A DNA stretch of 64,000 nucleotides from Halomonas chromatireducens. Lineage in GTDB: Bacteria > Pseudomonadota > Gammaproteobacteria > Pseudomonadales > Halomonadaceae. The translations under genes and the position numbers were made by a program. The notes beneath the pieces are model-generated. The model was not told the DNA's origin. It did no database searches and saw only the letters and a program-made list of their open reading frames with translations. The stretch is from assembly GCF_001545155.1 (NCBI RefSeq), contig NZ_CP014226.1:2993917-3057916 (forward strand), read 5' to 3'. Each line of letters starts with the position of its first letter. Within the stretch, counting starts at the first letter, position 1. Positions 1-8,631 of this stretch are shown in pieces.

Positions 1-236
1 AGTGAAGTGATACAGGCCAGGCCGTTCTTGCCGTTCATGTTCATGCCGTCGGAGCCGCACACGCCTTCGCGGCAGCTGCGGCGATAGGCCAAGGTGGTGT
101 CTTCGGCCTTGAGCATCTCCAGAATGTTTAGGACCATCAGGTCGCGGCCCTGAGTGTCCACCTGGTACTCCTGCATGTAGGGCGCGGAGTCGGTTTCCGG
201 ATTGTAGCGGTAAATGGATACCTGAAGCATGGACAT
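1..236 (-). CDS. sdhB: Succinate dehydrogenase iron-sulfur subunit SdhB (5' part only)
   Basis: This is the N-terminal part of the SdhB subunit, which carries electrons from the SdhA flavin through iron-sulfur clusters to quinone. About 78 codons are present and the rest runs off the left edge. The protein begins MSMLQVSIYRYNPETD and contains the cysteine run SCREGVCGSDGMNMNGKNG, the [2Fe-2S] ligand signature of the family. The start at 236 is chosen because GGGGGAG lies a few bases upstream; ATG at 230 is a weaker alternative. It follows sdhA by 12 bases and is clearly co-transcribed with it. Confidence 0.95.
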   Translation of the reverse strand, partial: MSMLQVSIYRYNPETDSAPYMQEYQVDTQGRDLMVLNILEMLKAEDTTLAYRRSCREGVCGSDGMNMNGKNGLACITS

Positions 237-248
237 CGTGACTCCCCC

Positions 249-2021
249 TTAATAGGTACGGATTTTGGGCTCGAAGGTGTCAACGGTCTTCGGCTTGAAG
301 TTGACGTCGCGCTTACCGACCTTCTTCTCGAGCGGGAAGTACATGGAGTGCTTCAGCCAGTTGACATCGTCGCGGTCCGGATAGTCGTAGCGAGAGTGTG
401 CACCACGGCTCTCCTTGCGCTCCAGGGCCGCAATCGCGGTAGCTTCTGCCACTTCCATCAGGTTATCGAGCTCAAGGGCCTCGATGCGAGCCGTATTGAA
501 GGCGCCGGACTTGTCGACGAGGTGCGCTTCGGCAATGCGGCCACGCAGGTCGGCAAGCTTCTTGACGCCCTCCTGCATGTTGTCTTCCTGGCGGAATACG
601 CCGAAGGCATTCTGCATGATGCTCTGCAGCTCGACCTTGAGGTCGGCGACCGACTCACCCCCGCTGGACTCGTTCCAGCGATTGATGCGCTTCATGGCAT
701 TGTCGATATCGGACTCGCTGGCTTCGAGGTACTCGATGCCTTCATTGAGCGCACTCTCGATGAACATGCCGGCAGCCCGGCCGAACACCACCAGATCGAG
801 CAGTGAGTTGCCGCCCAGGCGGTTGGCACCATGTACCGAAACGCAGGCCGCTTCGCCACAAGCAAACAGACCGCCCACGATCTGGTCGTTGCCGTCGGCA
901 TCCTGCATGATCGCCTGGCCATGAACGTTGGTGGGGATCCCGCCCATCATGTAGTGGCAGGTCGGCACCACCGGAATAGGTGCCTTGGTCGGATCGGCAT
1001 GGGCGAAGATCTTGGAGAGTTCGCTGATGCCGGGCAGGCGCTTGTTGAGCACCTCTTCGCCGAGGTGGTCCAGCTTGAGATAGACATGATCGCCATTCTC
1101 GCCGCAGCCACGGCCCTCGAGGATCTCCATGACCATAGAGCGGGCAACCACGTCACGGCCGGCGAGGTCCTTGGCGTTGGGCGCATAGCGCTCCATGAAA
1201 CGCTCGCCGTCCTTGTTGACCAGATAGCCACCCTCACCGCGACAGCCTTCGGTGACCAGCACCCCGGCACCATAGATGCCGGTGGGGTGGAACTGCCACA
1301 TCTCCATGTCCTGCATGGGGAAGCCGGCACGCAGCGCCATGCCGATGCCATCGCCGGTATTGATCAGGGCGTTGGTGGTGGAGGCGTAGATACGCCCGGC
1401 GCCGCCGGTGGCCAGCACGGTGGCCTTGGACTTGACATGCACCACTTCGCCGGTCTCGATGCACATGGCGATACAGCCCACCACGTCGCCATCGGCATTC
1501 TTGACCAGATCGACCGCAAACCATTCATTGAGAAAGGTCGTGTTGTTCTTCAGGTTATTCTGATACAAGGTGTGCAGCAGAGCATGACCGGTGCGGTCGG
1601 CCGCAGCGCAGGTACGCGCCGCCTGGCCACCCTCGCCGAAATTCTTGGACTGTCCGCCGAAGGGACGCTGATAGATGCGTCCATTCTCGAAGCGCGAGAA
1701 CGGCAGGCCCATGTGCTCAAGCTCGAAGACCGCCTTGGGGCCTTCGGAGCACATGTATTCGGCGGCGTCCTGATCGGTGATGTAGTCACCGCCCTTGACC
1801 GTGTCGTACATGTGCCAGCGCCAATCATCATTGGGGTCGGCGGAGGCAATGGCACAGGTGATACCACCCTGGGCAGACACTGTGTGTGAACGCGTCGGGA
1901 AGACCTTGGATAGCACGGCGGTCTTCTTGCCGGACTTGGCCAGCTCGAGAGCGGCCCGCATGCCGGCGCCGCCGCCGCCGATGATGATGGCGTCGAATGT
2001 CAGACTACGCATGGTTGACAT
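249..2021 (-). CDS. sdhA: Succinate dehydrogenase flavoprotein subunit SdhA
   Basis: SdhA oxidises succinate to fumarate in the TCA cycle and feeds electrons to SdhB at the inner membrane. The 590-residue protein has the usual length. It shows the FAD-binding glycine motif [14 protein letters not shown] near the N-terminus, [11 protein letters not shown] with the His that carries covalent FAD, the HPTGIYG and [18 protein letters not shown] active-site segments, and [19 protein letters not shown] near residue 400. The start at 2021 has GGGGAG about nine bases upstream; an ATG three codons later is possible. It lies 4 bases after sdhD and 12 before sdhB, an sdhDAB operon. Confidence 0.98.
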   Translation of the reverse strand: MSTMRSLTFDAIIIGGGGAGMRAALELAKSGKKTAVLSKVFPTRSHTVSAQGGITCAIASADPNDDWRWHMYDTVKGGDYITDQDAAEYMCSEGPKAVFELEHMGLPFSRFENGRIYQRPFGGQSKNFGEGGQAARTCAAADRTGHALLHTLYQNNLKNNTTFLNEWFAVDLVKNADGDVVGCIAMCIETGEVVHVKSKATVLATGGAGRIYASTTNALINTGDGIGMALRAGFPMQDMEMWQFHPTGIYGAGVLVTEGCRGEGGYLVNKDGERFMERYAPNAKDLAGRDVVARSMVMEILEGRGCGENGDHVYLKLDHLGEEVLNKRLPGISELSKIFAHADPTKAPIPVVPTCHYMMGGIPTNVHGQAIMQDADGNDQIVGGLFACGEAACVSVHGANRLGGNSLLDLVVFGRAAGMFIESALNEGIEYLEASESDIDNAMKRINRWNESSGGESVADLKVELQSIMQNAFGVFRQEDNMQEGVKKLADLRGRIAEAHLVDKSGAFNTARIEALELDNLMEVAEATAIAALERKESRGAHSRYDYPDRDDVNWLKHSMYFPLEKKVGKRDVNFKPKTVDTFEPKIRTY

Positions 2022-2025
2022 GTAT

Positions 2026-2385
2026 TCAGGCTCCCCACAAAACTAGAATGCCCCAGACCAGGAACACGAAAATGGCCAGGATGATGACGAGCTGGGTGCC
2101 GACACGAGCACCGGTCGACTTCATGTAATCCGTGGTAACTGTCCACAGACCGACCCAGGCGTGAGCGGCAAGAGAGATAAAGGCCAGCAGTGAAAAGATG
2201 CGCATCCAGGTCTGGGCGAACAGGCCGCTCCAGGTGTAGTAGTCGAGTCCCGGATTGAACAGCAGGTAGGCGACGATAAACAGCGTATAGAGTGCCAGGA
2301 TGACCGCCGACACGGAAGCGTCATGCGATTCGAAGAGACTTCGTAGCTGGCTGGCATCCATGAGCCCCAGATCGGTATCGCTCAC
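2026..2385 (-). CDS. sdhD: Succinate dehydrogenase membrane anchor SdhD, unusual N-terminus
   Basis: SdhD is one of the two membrane anchors that bind haem b and ubiquinone in complex II. From about residue 25 the match is good: three hydrophobic segments, [10 protein letters not shown] with the haem-ligand His, and TTDYMK with the Asp-Tyr of the quinone site. The GTG at 2385 is preceded by GGAGG at five bases and gives 119 residues, normal for the family. The first 22 residues ([20 protein letters not shown]) do not look like a normal SdhD start, which usually has a Gly/Arg-rich stretch before the first helix. No sdhC is found upstream, where tRNA-Ala and gltX lie instead. Confidence 0.85.
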   Translation of the reverse strand: MSDTDLGLMDASQLRSLFESHDASVSAVILALYTLFIVAYLLFNPGLDYYTWSGLFAQTWMRIFSLLAFISLAAHAWVGLWTVTTDYMKSTGARVGTQLVIILAIFVFLVWGILVLWGA

Positions 2386-2456
2386 ACGGACCTCCAATTT
2401 TTCCAGTGAGTCCGTATAGAGTGTGGGAAATATCTGGGATATGACAAGTGCATACG

Positions 2457-2493
2457 AAAAATGCCGCCTGGCGCAGAGCGCAAGGCGGCATTT
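2457..2493 (-). terminator. Rho-independent terminator after tRNA-Ala
   Basis: On the minus strand the 10-base arms AAATGCCGCC and GGCGGCATTT pair around a 15-base loop and run into more T residues. It sits directly downstream of tRNA-Ala and separates it from the sdh transcript. Confidence 0.8.
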
Positions 2494-2504
2494 CAAGTAT
2501 TCGA

Positions 2505-2580
2505 TGGTGGAGCCTAGCGGGATCGAACCGCTGACCTCAACACTGCCAGTGTTGCGCTCTCCCAGCTGAGCTAAGGCCCC
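2505..2580 (-). tRNA. tRNA-Ala (GGC anticodon)
   Basis: The 76-base minus-strand sequence folds as a tRNA. The acceptor stem GGGGCCT pairs with AGGCTCC, the anticodon stem CAACA/TGTTG encloses the loop CTGGCAG, and the T arm contains GGTTCGATCC. The CCA end is encoded. Anticodon GGC reads alanine GCC/GCU codons. It lies between gltX and the sdh genes. Confidence 0.96.
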
Positions 2581-2663
2581 ATGCATCTCGTGAAGACGAG
2601 GCGTATGGTACTGATTAGCCTCGCCTTCGTCAACAAGATAAAGACGATTTCCCGGGGCCCGTC

Positions 2664-4145
2664 TCAGGCAAGCTCGCGGTACTCCTTTTCGAAGCGCTTG
2701 GCCTGCTTCTTGGAGACCCCGCCGAGCACCTCGATGGCGTGGCGCAAGCGCGCCCGGGTCATGTCGGAGCCCAGTATGGCCATGGCATCCATGACCGAGG
2801 TGCTCGCCGCAGAACCGGTAATGGCGATGAAGACCGGTGCCAGGAAGTCCTTCATCTTGAGATCGAAATGCGCGGCCAGCGACTTGACCTCGCCGAGCAA
2901 TACCTCCTTGTGCCAGGCCGGGGCGATCTCGAAGCGCCAGACCAGGAATTGCAGCAGCTTGACCAACTCCTCCCGCCCAAGCTTCACGCTGTCGAAATCG
3001 CCCTCCTCGATCTCCGGCAGGCCGGAGAAGAAATGGCCGGCCAGGGGTGCTACCTGAGAAAGGGTTTCCACCCGGGTGCGCACCTGAGGCAGGATCTGCC
3101 CCACGTACTCCTCGTTGAAGGCCCATTCCAGCAACGCCTTCAGGAAGGCCTTGTCGTCAAGGTCCTCACGAATATAAAGGCCGTTGAGCCAGGTCAGCTT
3201 CTCGAGATCAAACACCGGGCCGCCCAGCGAGACTCGCTGGATATCGAAGTGCGTCATCATCTCGTCAAGGCTGAATTTCTCGCGCTCGTCGGGCATCGAC
3301 CAGCCCATCCGGCCCAGGTAGTTGGTCACGGCCTGGGGCAGGAAGCCCATCCTTCGATAGTAATTGATCGAGGTCGGGTTCTTGCGCTTGGAAAGTTTCG
3401 ACTTGTCAGGATTGCGCAGTAGCGGCATATGGCACAGAACCGGCATCTGCCAGCCGAAATATTCGTAGAGTAACTGATGCTTCGGTGCCGAGTTGATCCA
3501 CTCCTCACCGCGCAGTACATGGGTGATGCCCATCAGATGGTCGTCGACCACGTTGGCCAAGTGATAGGTGGGCATGCCGTCGGACTTGAGCAGGATCTGC
3601 GCATCGACCTGTGCCCAATCCACCTCAATGGTGTCCCGTAGCATGTCTTCTACCAGACAGGTACCCGTAGTGGGGACCTTCATGCGTACGACATGGGGCC
3701 ACCCCTCTCGCTCGCGGCGTTCCTGCTCATCGCTGGGCAACGCCAGGTCAGCGGGCTTCAATGCCAGATGCATGCCGGCCGCCTTGCGAGCCTCACGCAG
3801 GTCATCCAGTTCCTCGCTGGTGCGGTAGCACTTGAAGGCGTGACCGGCGTCGATCAACTGACGTGCATATTCGGCATAGATGTCTCCCCTCTCGCTCTGC
3901 CGGTACGGGCCATGGGGGCCGCCTACATCGGGACCCTCATCCCATTCAAGGCCCAGCCACCGAAGCGAATCCAGAATCATTTGCTCCGACTCTGCCGTGG
4001 AGCGGACACGGTCGGTATCCTCGATGCGCAGAATGAATTGCCCGCCGTGCTGGCGCGCGAAGCAAAGGTTGAACAGGGCGATGTAGGCAGTTCCCACATG
4101 AGGATCACCAGTGGGCGACGGCGCAATACGAGTACGTACGGTCAT
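2664..4145 (-). CDS. gltX: Glutamyl-tRNA synthetase
   Basis: GltX charges tRNA-Glu with glutamate in the cytoplasm. The 493-residue protein starts [18 protein letters not shown], where the HVGT segment is the class I HIGH-type motif. LRIEDTDR follows, and KLSKRKNP near residue 245 is the KMSKS-type loop. The ATG at 4145 is preferred over the one at 4160 because AAGGA lies four bases upstream and [10 protein letters not shown] is the family N-terminus. A TATAAT is seen on the minus strand at 4181-4186 upstream, without a convincing -35. tRNA-Ala follows downstream. Confidence 0.97.
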   Translation of the reverse strand: MTVRTRIAPSPTGDPHVGTAYIALFNLCFARQHGGQFILRIEDTDRVRSTAESEQMILDSLRWLGLEWDEGPDVGGPHGPYRQSERGDIYAEYARQLIDAGHAFKCYRTSEELDDLREARKAAGMHLALKPADLALPSDEQERREREGWPHVVRMKVPTTGTCLVEDMLRDTIEVDWAQVDAQILLKSDGMPTYHLANVVDDHLMGITHVLRGEEWINSAPKHQLLYEYFGWQMPVLCHMPLLRNPDKSKLSKRKNPTSINYYRRMGFLPQAVTNYLGRMGWSMPDEREKFSLDEMMTHFDIQRVSLGGPVFDLEKLTWLNGLYIREDLDDKAFLKALLEWAFNEEYVGQILPQVRTRVETLSQVAPLAGHFFSGLPEIEEGDFDSVKLGREELVKLLQFLVWRFEIAPAWHKEVLLGEVKSLAAHFDLKMKDFLAPVFIAITGSAASTSVMDAMAILGSDMTRARLRHAIEVLGGVSKKQAKRFEKEYRELA

Positions 4146-4468
4146 GTCTTCCTTATCCATTGAGGGATGAGCATGACGTCATTATACGCACCTGCCTCGA
4201 CACAGGCAGCCGTACCCGAGAATCCATACCAGAAATCAGGGGCCCAAGATCAAGACACTTCGTCGCAAGCATGATCTACCGCCCCCGCCGCCCGCCCCGT
4301 CCCTCTTTCTTGTGTACAAGCGCAAAACAAGCTTGACAAGCAGCTCTTTAAAGCTTCTTGCAGAGGGATTCTTGAAGGTTTTTTTATCGTTGAACAGCCA
4401 AATTTGCACAGTTAATGCCGATCATTGACTATCCCTTTCTTTTCTACATCGTTGGCAGGAAACAAGAG
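4146..4468. other. Intergenic region between gltX and the Xre regulator
   Basis: No gene is recognised in these 323 bases, which separate two divergent genes. A minus-strand TATAAT at 4181-4186 may serve gltX. On the plus strand TTGACA at 4333-4338 could be a -35 for the regulator, but no good -10 stands at the right distance. The part from 4300 onward is clearly more AT-rich than the flanking genes. Confidence 0.5.
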
Positions 4469-5068
4469 ATGCACGCATTGGGCCCACGCATCAAGCAGCT
4501 CCGGATAGAGGCGAGCCTCAACAAGGCGGCACTGGCAAGGAAAGTCGGCGTTTCTGATGTGACGATTTCCTATTGGGAGTCCGGCGCCATCAAGCAGATC
4601 GGCCACGAGCGCTTGGTTGCCCTGGCCGACGCCTTGGGCTGCCCCTTACGCCGCCTGCTGGAAGATGACAGTGCCGACCTGCTTCCCACTCCACTCTATC
4701 TGCGTAGCCAACCTCCAGCGCCCTGGCATGACCCCAACGCAAATCGCATCACGCTACCCGAGGCCTTTCTCGCCAGTACCAACTGGCAAGGTTCGTGCTA
4801 TCTGGTCACGCCTGCCCCAGGTGAACACTTCGACTATCTGGGCACGGGCGATCTCGCCGCATTTGGGCCAATCAAAGACTATGACCAACCTGGCCGCTAC
4901 TTGATAGAGGGTGCAATGGGCCTGTTCATCGGCCAGCTGGAACGCAGCCGGAGCGGGGAGTTGCTCTATAGTGGAGAAAAAACGACAACGACCCAGGCCA
5001 CGCCGCTACAGAAGAGTGACCAACCGGTTGGCAGGCTGTTGGCGCACTGGTGTCAGAAGGGGGGCTAA
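4469..5068 (+). CDS. Xre-family helix-turn-helix regulator
   Basis: The first 65 residues form a Cro/C1-type helix-turn-helix (LGPRIKQLRIEASLNKAALA, then VSDVTISYWESG), so this is a DNA-binding regulator. The remaining roughly 130 residues include NWQGSCYLVTPAPGE and FGPIKDYDQPGRYLIEG and resemble the S24/LexA-like C-terminal part of phage-type repressors only loosely; no Ser-Lys dyad can be assigned. The start at 4469 puts the HTH at the N-terminus as usual; an in-frame ATG at 4415 would add 18 residues. Its target is unknown. It converges on a lipoprotein gene 15 bases downstream. Confidence 0.8.
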   Translation: MHALGPRIKQLRIEASLNKAALARKVGVSDVTISYWESGAIKQIGHERLVALADALGCPLRRLLEDDSADLLPTPLYLRSQPPAPWHDPNANRITLPEAFLASTNWQGSCYLVTPAPGEHFDYLGTGDLAAFGPIKDYDQPGRYLIEGAMGLFIGQLERSRSGELLYSGEKTTTTQATPLQKSDQPVGRLLAHWCQKGG

Positions 5069-5083
5069 GCCACCCCTGACAGT

Positions 5084-5689
5084 TCACTCGACTCCCAGTA
5101 CTTCCACCTCGTCGCTTGTCCGACGAGGCTCGTTGCCGATCAGATAGCGTCGTGAATAAGTCGCCACCTGCCCCAGGCCGTGGCGCGAGCTCCGGACCAG
5201 CGGGCCCGCCAGATACTCCCCCTGGCTACCGATCTCTTCACGAATTGCCGGCGGCTGCACACTGGCCTCCGGCAGATTCACAGTAATGGTATAGCCACCA
5301 TCCGGCAGCCCGCTTCCAGGACCGAATGGCCCCGCTTCAAAACGGCCATTCTGCACCTCTGTGCGAGATTGCCAACGCACACCACTCAGCTCACGTTCAA
5401 CCACGATCAGCAGGCGCGCGCTTTCCGGTAGGTTGGTTTCCCCTTCGACCATCAATCTTCGATCGTTACGCAGAGTGGCCGCCAGACTGACATCCACTTC
5501 CAGCGGCTCTCTTTCCTCCACCTCTTCGGCTGGCTCCATGCCCACCTCATCGGTCGCGACCGCCTCCGCCTGTTCATTCACCGCGTCTTCTTCCGGCCCG
5601 GCCTCTTCCGGCCCGGTTTCGTTACCACAGCCGGACAGCGCCAGCAGAGCCACCAACCCAATGCAGGATAGTCGACGCCGTACCTTCAT
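5084..5689 (-). CDS. Uncharacterised lipoprotein, Glu-rich N-terminal linker
   Basis: The 201-residue product begins with a lipoprotein signal peptide ending LLALSGC, so it should be lipid-anchored in the envelope. Residues 25-65 are a linker extremely rich in Glu, Pro and Ala, as seen in secreted proteins of halophiles. The rest reads like an extracellular beta-sandwich (VSLAATLRNDRRLMVEGETN, GGYTITVNLPEASVQPPA). GGAGG five bases before the ATG at 5689 fixes the start; an upstream ATG at 5701 has no such site. No family is recognised. Confidence 0.75.
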   Translation of the reverse strand: MKVRRRLSCIGLVALLALSGCGNETGPEEAGPEEDAVNEQAEAVATDEVGMEPAEEVEEREPLEVDVSLAATLRNDRRLMVEGETNLPESARLLIVVERELSGVRWQSRTEVQNGRFEAGPFGPGSGLPDGGYTITVNLPEASVQPPAIREEIGSQGEYLAGPLVRSSRHGLGQVATYSRRYLIGNEPRRTSDEVEVLGVE

Positions 5690-5790
5690 GAATTCCTCCA
5701 ACCGAACATTGATCTTCTAGACTACCACCAGCCTGAACAGTTCGTCCCAACGGCGACGCAATTGCAGCAATAACAGCACTGCACCTCCTC

Positions 5791-5838
5791 GTGACTGCTC
5801 CCCGCCCTGGCGAGGGTTCACGCGGATTTTTGCTGAAA
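5791..5838 (+). repeat. 48-bp direct repeat, copy 1
   Basis: These 48 bases, starting GTGACTGCTCCCCGCCCTGG and ending TTTTTGCTGAAA, recur without mismatch at 6362-6409 in the same orientation. This copy lies in non-coding DNA. No reading frame or insertion-sequence end is recognised in it. Confidence 0.9.
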
Positions 5839-5986
5839 CGCCGAATGGCTCATCAAGATCGCAAGATGGGTAATAAATTCGCTGCGTAACCAGCATTGGC
5901 TATGGCTGCTGCCGAGCCTACCTTCTTTTCCGTAGAGCAGATGATTATTCATTGAGCCCGGCACCAATCGCATGGCACTCACAAGA

Positions 5987-6010
5987 AAGCCCGGCCGTAA
6001 GGCCGGGCTT
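5987..6010. terminator. Strong GC hairpin, possible terminator
   Basis: AAGCCCGGCC and GGCCGGGCTT pair perfectly around a GTAA loop. The minus-strand side continues TTTCTTGT, which is more terminator-like than the plus side. Confidence 0.55.
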
Positions 6011-6172
6011 CTATCTCCACTTCCCTTTCCTGTCCATCACGAACTTCCTGTTCGCGCATCCCTGGTTGCTGAGCCCTCCTGGCTCGATCTTCCCTGTAGA
6101 GCCTTCCATTGCTCAATGCCTCCACCATGCCAGCTTGGCCAGGAAAAACGCTTAACGCAGGTTATCCAGGTT

Positions 6173-6213
6173 TGTAGGAAATCACCTACACGCTCTGTAG
6201 GAAATCAGCTACG
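6173..6213. repeat. TGTAGG...CCTACA palindrome and imperfect second copy
   Basis: TGTAGGAAATCACCTACA (6173-6190) is an inverted repeat with six-base arms. TGTAGGAAATCAGCTACG follows 23 bases later. The two copies could be a small interspersed repeat or a regulator site; nothing adjacent explains them. Confidence 0.5.
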
Positions 6214-6229
6214 ATCATCGGCCACGCCG

Positions 6230-6610
6230 CTATCGCTCCATCAAGGCAAGCCGAAAGCCGAGTGCCACGAAGGCAGCCGCAAACCTCGGCGCATCCAGGC
6301 CAACACCCCTGGCCTGGAAAACAGATGGTTGCGCACGACCGCCGCAAAAGTGCCGTAGCCGGTGACTGCTCCCCGCCCTGGCGAGGGTTCACGCGGATTT
6401 TTGCTGAAAGGCCACGGCACTGGTATGCAACAAGGGGGCGAGGCCAAGCGTGGCGGCCACCATGTGCGGCACGATGCCAAGGGTACAGCCTGCGGCCGCC
6501 AGGATCCCCGCCATCACGCCACGCGTGACTCCCGCAGCCAGAGTGAAGATCACCCCGGTTCCAGGCAAGGTGGCAACGACCAGGGACATCAGTAGAAATT
6601 CGATACTCAC
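6230..6610 (-). pseudogene. LysE/RhtB amino-acid exporter remnant, middle deleted
   Basis: Two ends of a LysE-family membrane exporter are visible. The start (GTG at 6610, GGGAGAG upstream) encodes SIEFLLMSLVVATLPGTGVI and continues to LLHTSAVAFQ. The end, from about 6360, encodes YGTFAAVVRNHLF and, after a one-base frame change, AAAFVALGFRLALMER and the stop at 6230. Family members are about 205 residues, so roughly 115 central residues are gone. The junction is exactly the second copy of the 48-bp repeat. An AraC regulator gene lies immediately upstream on the same strand, a common partner of such exporters. Confidence 0.8.
6362..6409 (+). repeat. 48-bp direct repeat, copy 2, at the exporter deletion junction
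   Basis: Identical to 5791-5838. It lies between the N- and C-terminal remnants of the LysE-type gene and introduces a stop into its frame after AFQQKSA. Confidence 0.9.
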
Positions 6611-6711
6611 GAGAGGACTCTCCCAATGGCTGAGGTGGGTCGAGCATTGGATCACCACCACTGTGCTCGCCATCGGGTAGAGCGTCTTGAAGGAAATTGC
6701 AGGTTCCTACG

Positions 6712-7566
6712 TCATCCCAGTGCCGCCCGGTAGCGCCCGGGTGAAATACGCAACTGCCGCGTGAAGGCCCGGGTCATATGGCTCTGGTCGGCGAAGCCGG
6801 ACCCCGCCGCCGCCTGGCTCAGCGTCTGGCCTTGGATGATGCACTGTCTTGCCATACGCACACGCCGCTGAACACGATAGGCATGAGGCGTCATGCCGGT
6901 CTCGCGGACAAAACCGCGCAGCAATTGATAACGGCTCACTCCGACAAGGGCAGCCAGATCTGCCAGTGAGGCCGTCTGCTCCGGCGCCTCGTCCGGCCAC
7001 TGGCGCACCCTTGCCATACGGGGGAGACGATCGTCGCAGCGGGCCTGATAGGCACCGTGCCGACGAAACGCCTCGGCCAAGAAGTGAAGCGTCGCCTCCT
7101 CGATGGCCATCGGCTCACTGCCAGGCCGCGTTGCCACGGCGATGAGGGTTTGAAACAGCGCCGCACACCGGGGATCATCAATAGCCGGCCTGGCAAACTC
7201 GATCGGCCGGCTCCCCTCGCCATCCAGGGCTCCTTCCAAGCCGAACGCCACCAGGGCCGGGTCGCAATAGAGCATCTGCCAGGCTCGGGGAATGCCATTC
7301 ATCGGGCTGCCATCGTGCAGCTCTCCGGGATTGACCGTGATCAGATCACCGGCTCGGGCGTCCACCATGCCGAGGCTACTCCAGGAGCGATGGCCGCCGG
7401 AGACGACCAGGCCAACCCCGAACTGGTCGTGGGCGTGCCGGGGAAACGTTCTGTCGGAGACCAAGCTGAAGGCCTCCAGGCCGGCGATGGCCACCCTGTG
7501 AGCCACGGCACGATGAGCAGGCAGCTCTCTCTTATTCCCTCTATCGGTCCCTCGCTCGATCCTCAT
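6712..7566 (-). CDS. AraC-family transcriptional regulator
   Basis: The 284-residue protein has an N-terminal cupin-like sensing domain (FPRHAHDQFGVGLVVSGGHR, GDLITVNPGELHDGSP) and a C-terminal double helix-turn-helix of AraC type (ASLADLAALVGVSRYQLLRG, then AAAGSGFADQSHMTRAFTRQ). This is the layout of AraC regulators that control LysE-type exporters, and the broken exporter lies just downstream, so its probable target is dead. The ATG at 7566 is chosen because of GGGGAAGG upstream; ATG at 7581 is possible. Confidence 0.9.
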   Translation of the reverse strand: MRIERGTDRGNKRELPAHRAVAHRVAIAGLEAFSLVSDRTFPRHAHDQFGVGLVVSGGHRSWSSLGMVDARAGDLITVNPGELHDGSPMNGIPRAWQMLYCDPALVAFGLEGALDGEGSRPIEFARPAIDDPRCAALFQTLIAVATRPGSEPMAIEEATLHFLAEAFRRHGAYQARCDDRLPRMARVRQWPDEAPEQTASLADLAALVGVSRYQLLRGFVRETGMTPHAYRVQRRVRMARQCIIQGQTLSQAAAGSGFADQSHMTRAFTRQLRISPGRYRAALG

Positions 7567-7738
7567 CACCTTCCCCTGCATTCACGCCATGCCCCACTCA
7601 GTGCCATGTCTCCGCAAGCACTTCCTATATCGACGGGCCGTGCAGCCAATAGCATAGCCTCACGCCGGCCCCGCCCGAAGCCCACTTCCCGTACAATAGC
7701 CCGCCAACTCTGGCGAAGCCCTTTCAGGAGACGCGACC

Positions 7739-8544
7739 TTGGAACTCATCTGGTGGCTGGCCTACGTTGCCCTGGGCGGCGTGGTCGGCATCATGGCCGG
7801 CCTGCTCGGTATCGGTGGTGGCGGTATCATGGTGCCGATTCTTACCTCACTGTTCGTGCTGCAGGGGGTGCCCCACGAGCACCTCGCCCACCTGGCGCTG
7901 GGCACCGCCATGGCTGCCATCATTCCCGCCGCCACCGCCAGCCTGCTATCCCACCATCGCCACGGGGCCGTGGGCTGGCAAACCGTACGCGTCATTACGC
8001 CGGGCATACTGATCGGCACCTTCATGGCGACCTTCATCGCCGCCCTGATCCCGACCCGCGGCCTGGCCATCTTCTTCGCCTGCTTCATGGTGCTGATGTC
8101 GCTGCAGATGCTCGCAAACCTGAAGCCCAAGCCGAGCCGCAGCCTGCCAGGCCCGGTCGGCCTGAGCGGTGTCGGCCTCGGCATTGGCGGCATTTCGGCC
8201 TTGGTGGCCATTGGCGGCGGCTCGCTGACGGTGCCCTTCCTGACCTGGTGCAACGTGAAGCTGCCCCGCGCCATCGGCACCTCGGCGGCCGTGGGGCTGC
8301 CCATCGCCGTGGCGGGGCGCTGGGCTACATCATCAACGGCTGGGCCACGCCGGGCCTGCCGAATGCCGCCCTGGGCTACGTCTACCTTCCCGCCCTGCTG
8401 CTGATGGCGCCCTTCAGTATCCTTACCGCTCCCATCGGGGCCAGGCTCGCCCACAAGCTCCCCGTGGCGCTGCTCAAGCGGGTCTTCGCCGTCATGCTGA
8501 TGGGGCTAGCGCTGCAGATGGTGTATGCGGTGTTCACGGCATGA
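7739..8544 (+). pseudogene. TSUP (TauE/SafE) membrane permease with a one-base frameshift
   Basis: The first frame (7739 to about 8318) encodes a TSUP-family permease with the duplicated glycine motifs GIGGGGIMVP and AIGGGSLTVP and several membrane segments. At GTGGCGGGGCGCTGG near 8312-8326 the homology moves to another frame, which continues ALGYIINGWATPGLPNAALG to the stop at 8544. One extra G in the run of four would restore a protein of about 268 residues. The TTG start at 7739 follows AGGAG at eight bases. Family members export sulfite, sulfoacetate or similar anions; the substrate here is unknown. It may be a true frameshift or a homopolymer sequencing error. Confidence 0.85.
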
Positions 8545-8631
8545 GGCTGTCCCGGCGATGGTCAGTACCTTAGATGGTCAAGGATTGACCAGAACTGATA
8601 GAATATTGCCCTTCCTCCGCCCTACCCAGTG

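Larger units (their letters stand above)
5690..6229. other. 540-base gene-free region with repeats
   Basis: No coding sequence is supported here. The region holds one copy of a 48-base repeat (5791-5838), a strong hairpin (5987-6010) and a pair of TGTAGGAAATCA motifs (6173 and 6196). It may be the remains of genes lost together with the middle of the exporter gene to its right. Confidence 0.5.

Noticed and set aside
2026..3126. 366-codon frame that extends sdhD through the tRNA into gltX
   Set aside because: The upstream part is antisense-frame noise across a tRNA gene and terminator; the GTG at 2385 has a strong ribosome site.
8312..8326. Programmed frameshift in the TSUP gene
   Set aside because: No slippery heptamer or downstream structure is seen, and TSUP proteins are not known to use frameshifting; mutation or sequencing error is simpler.
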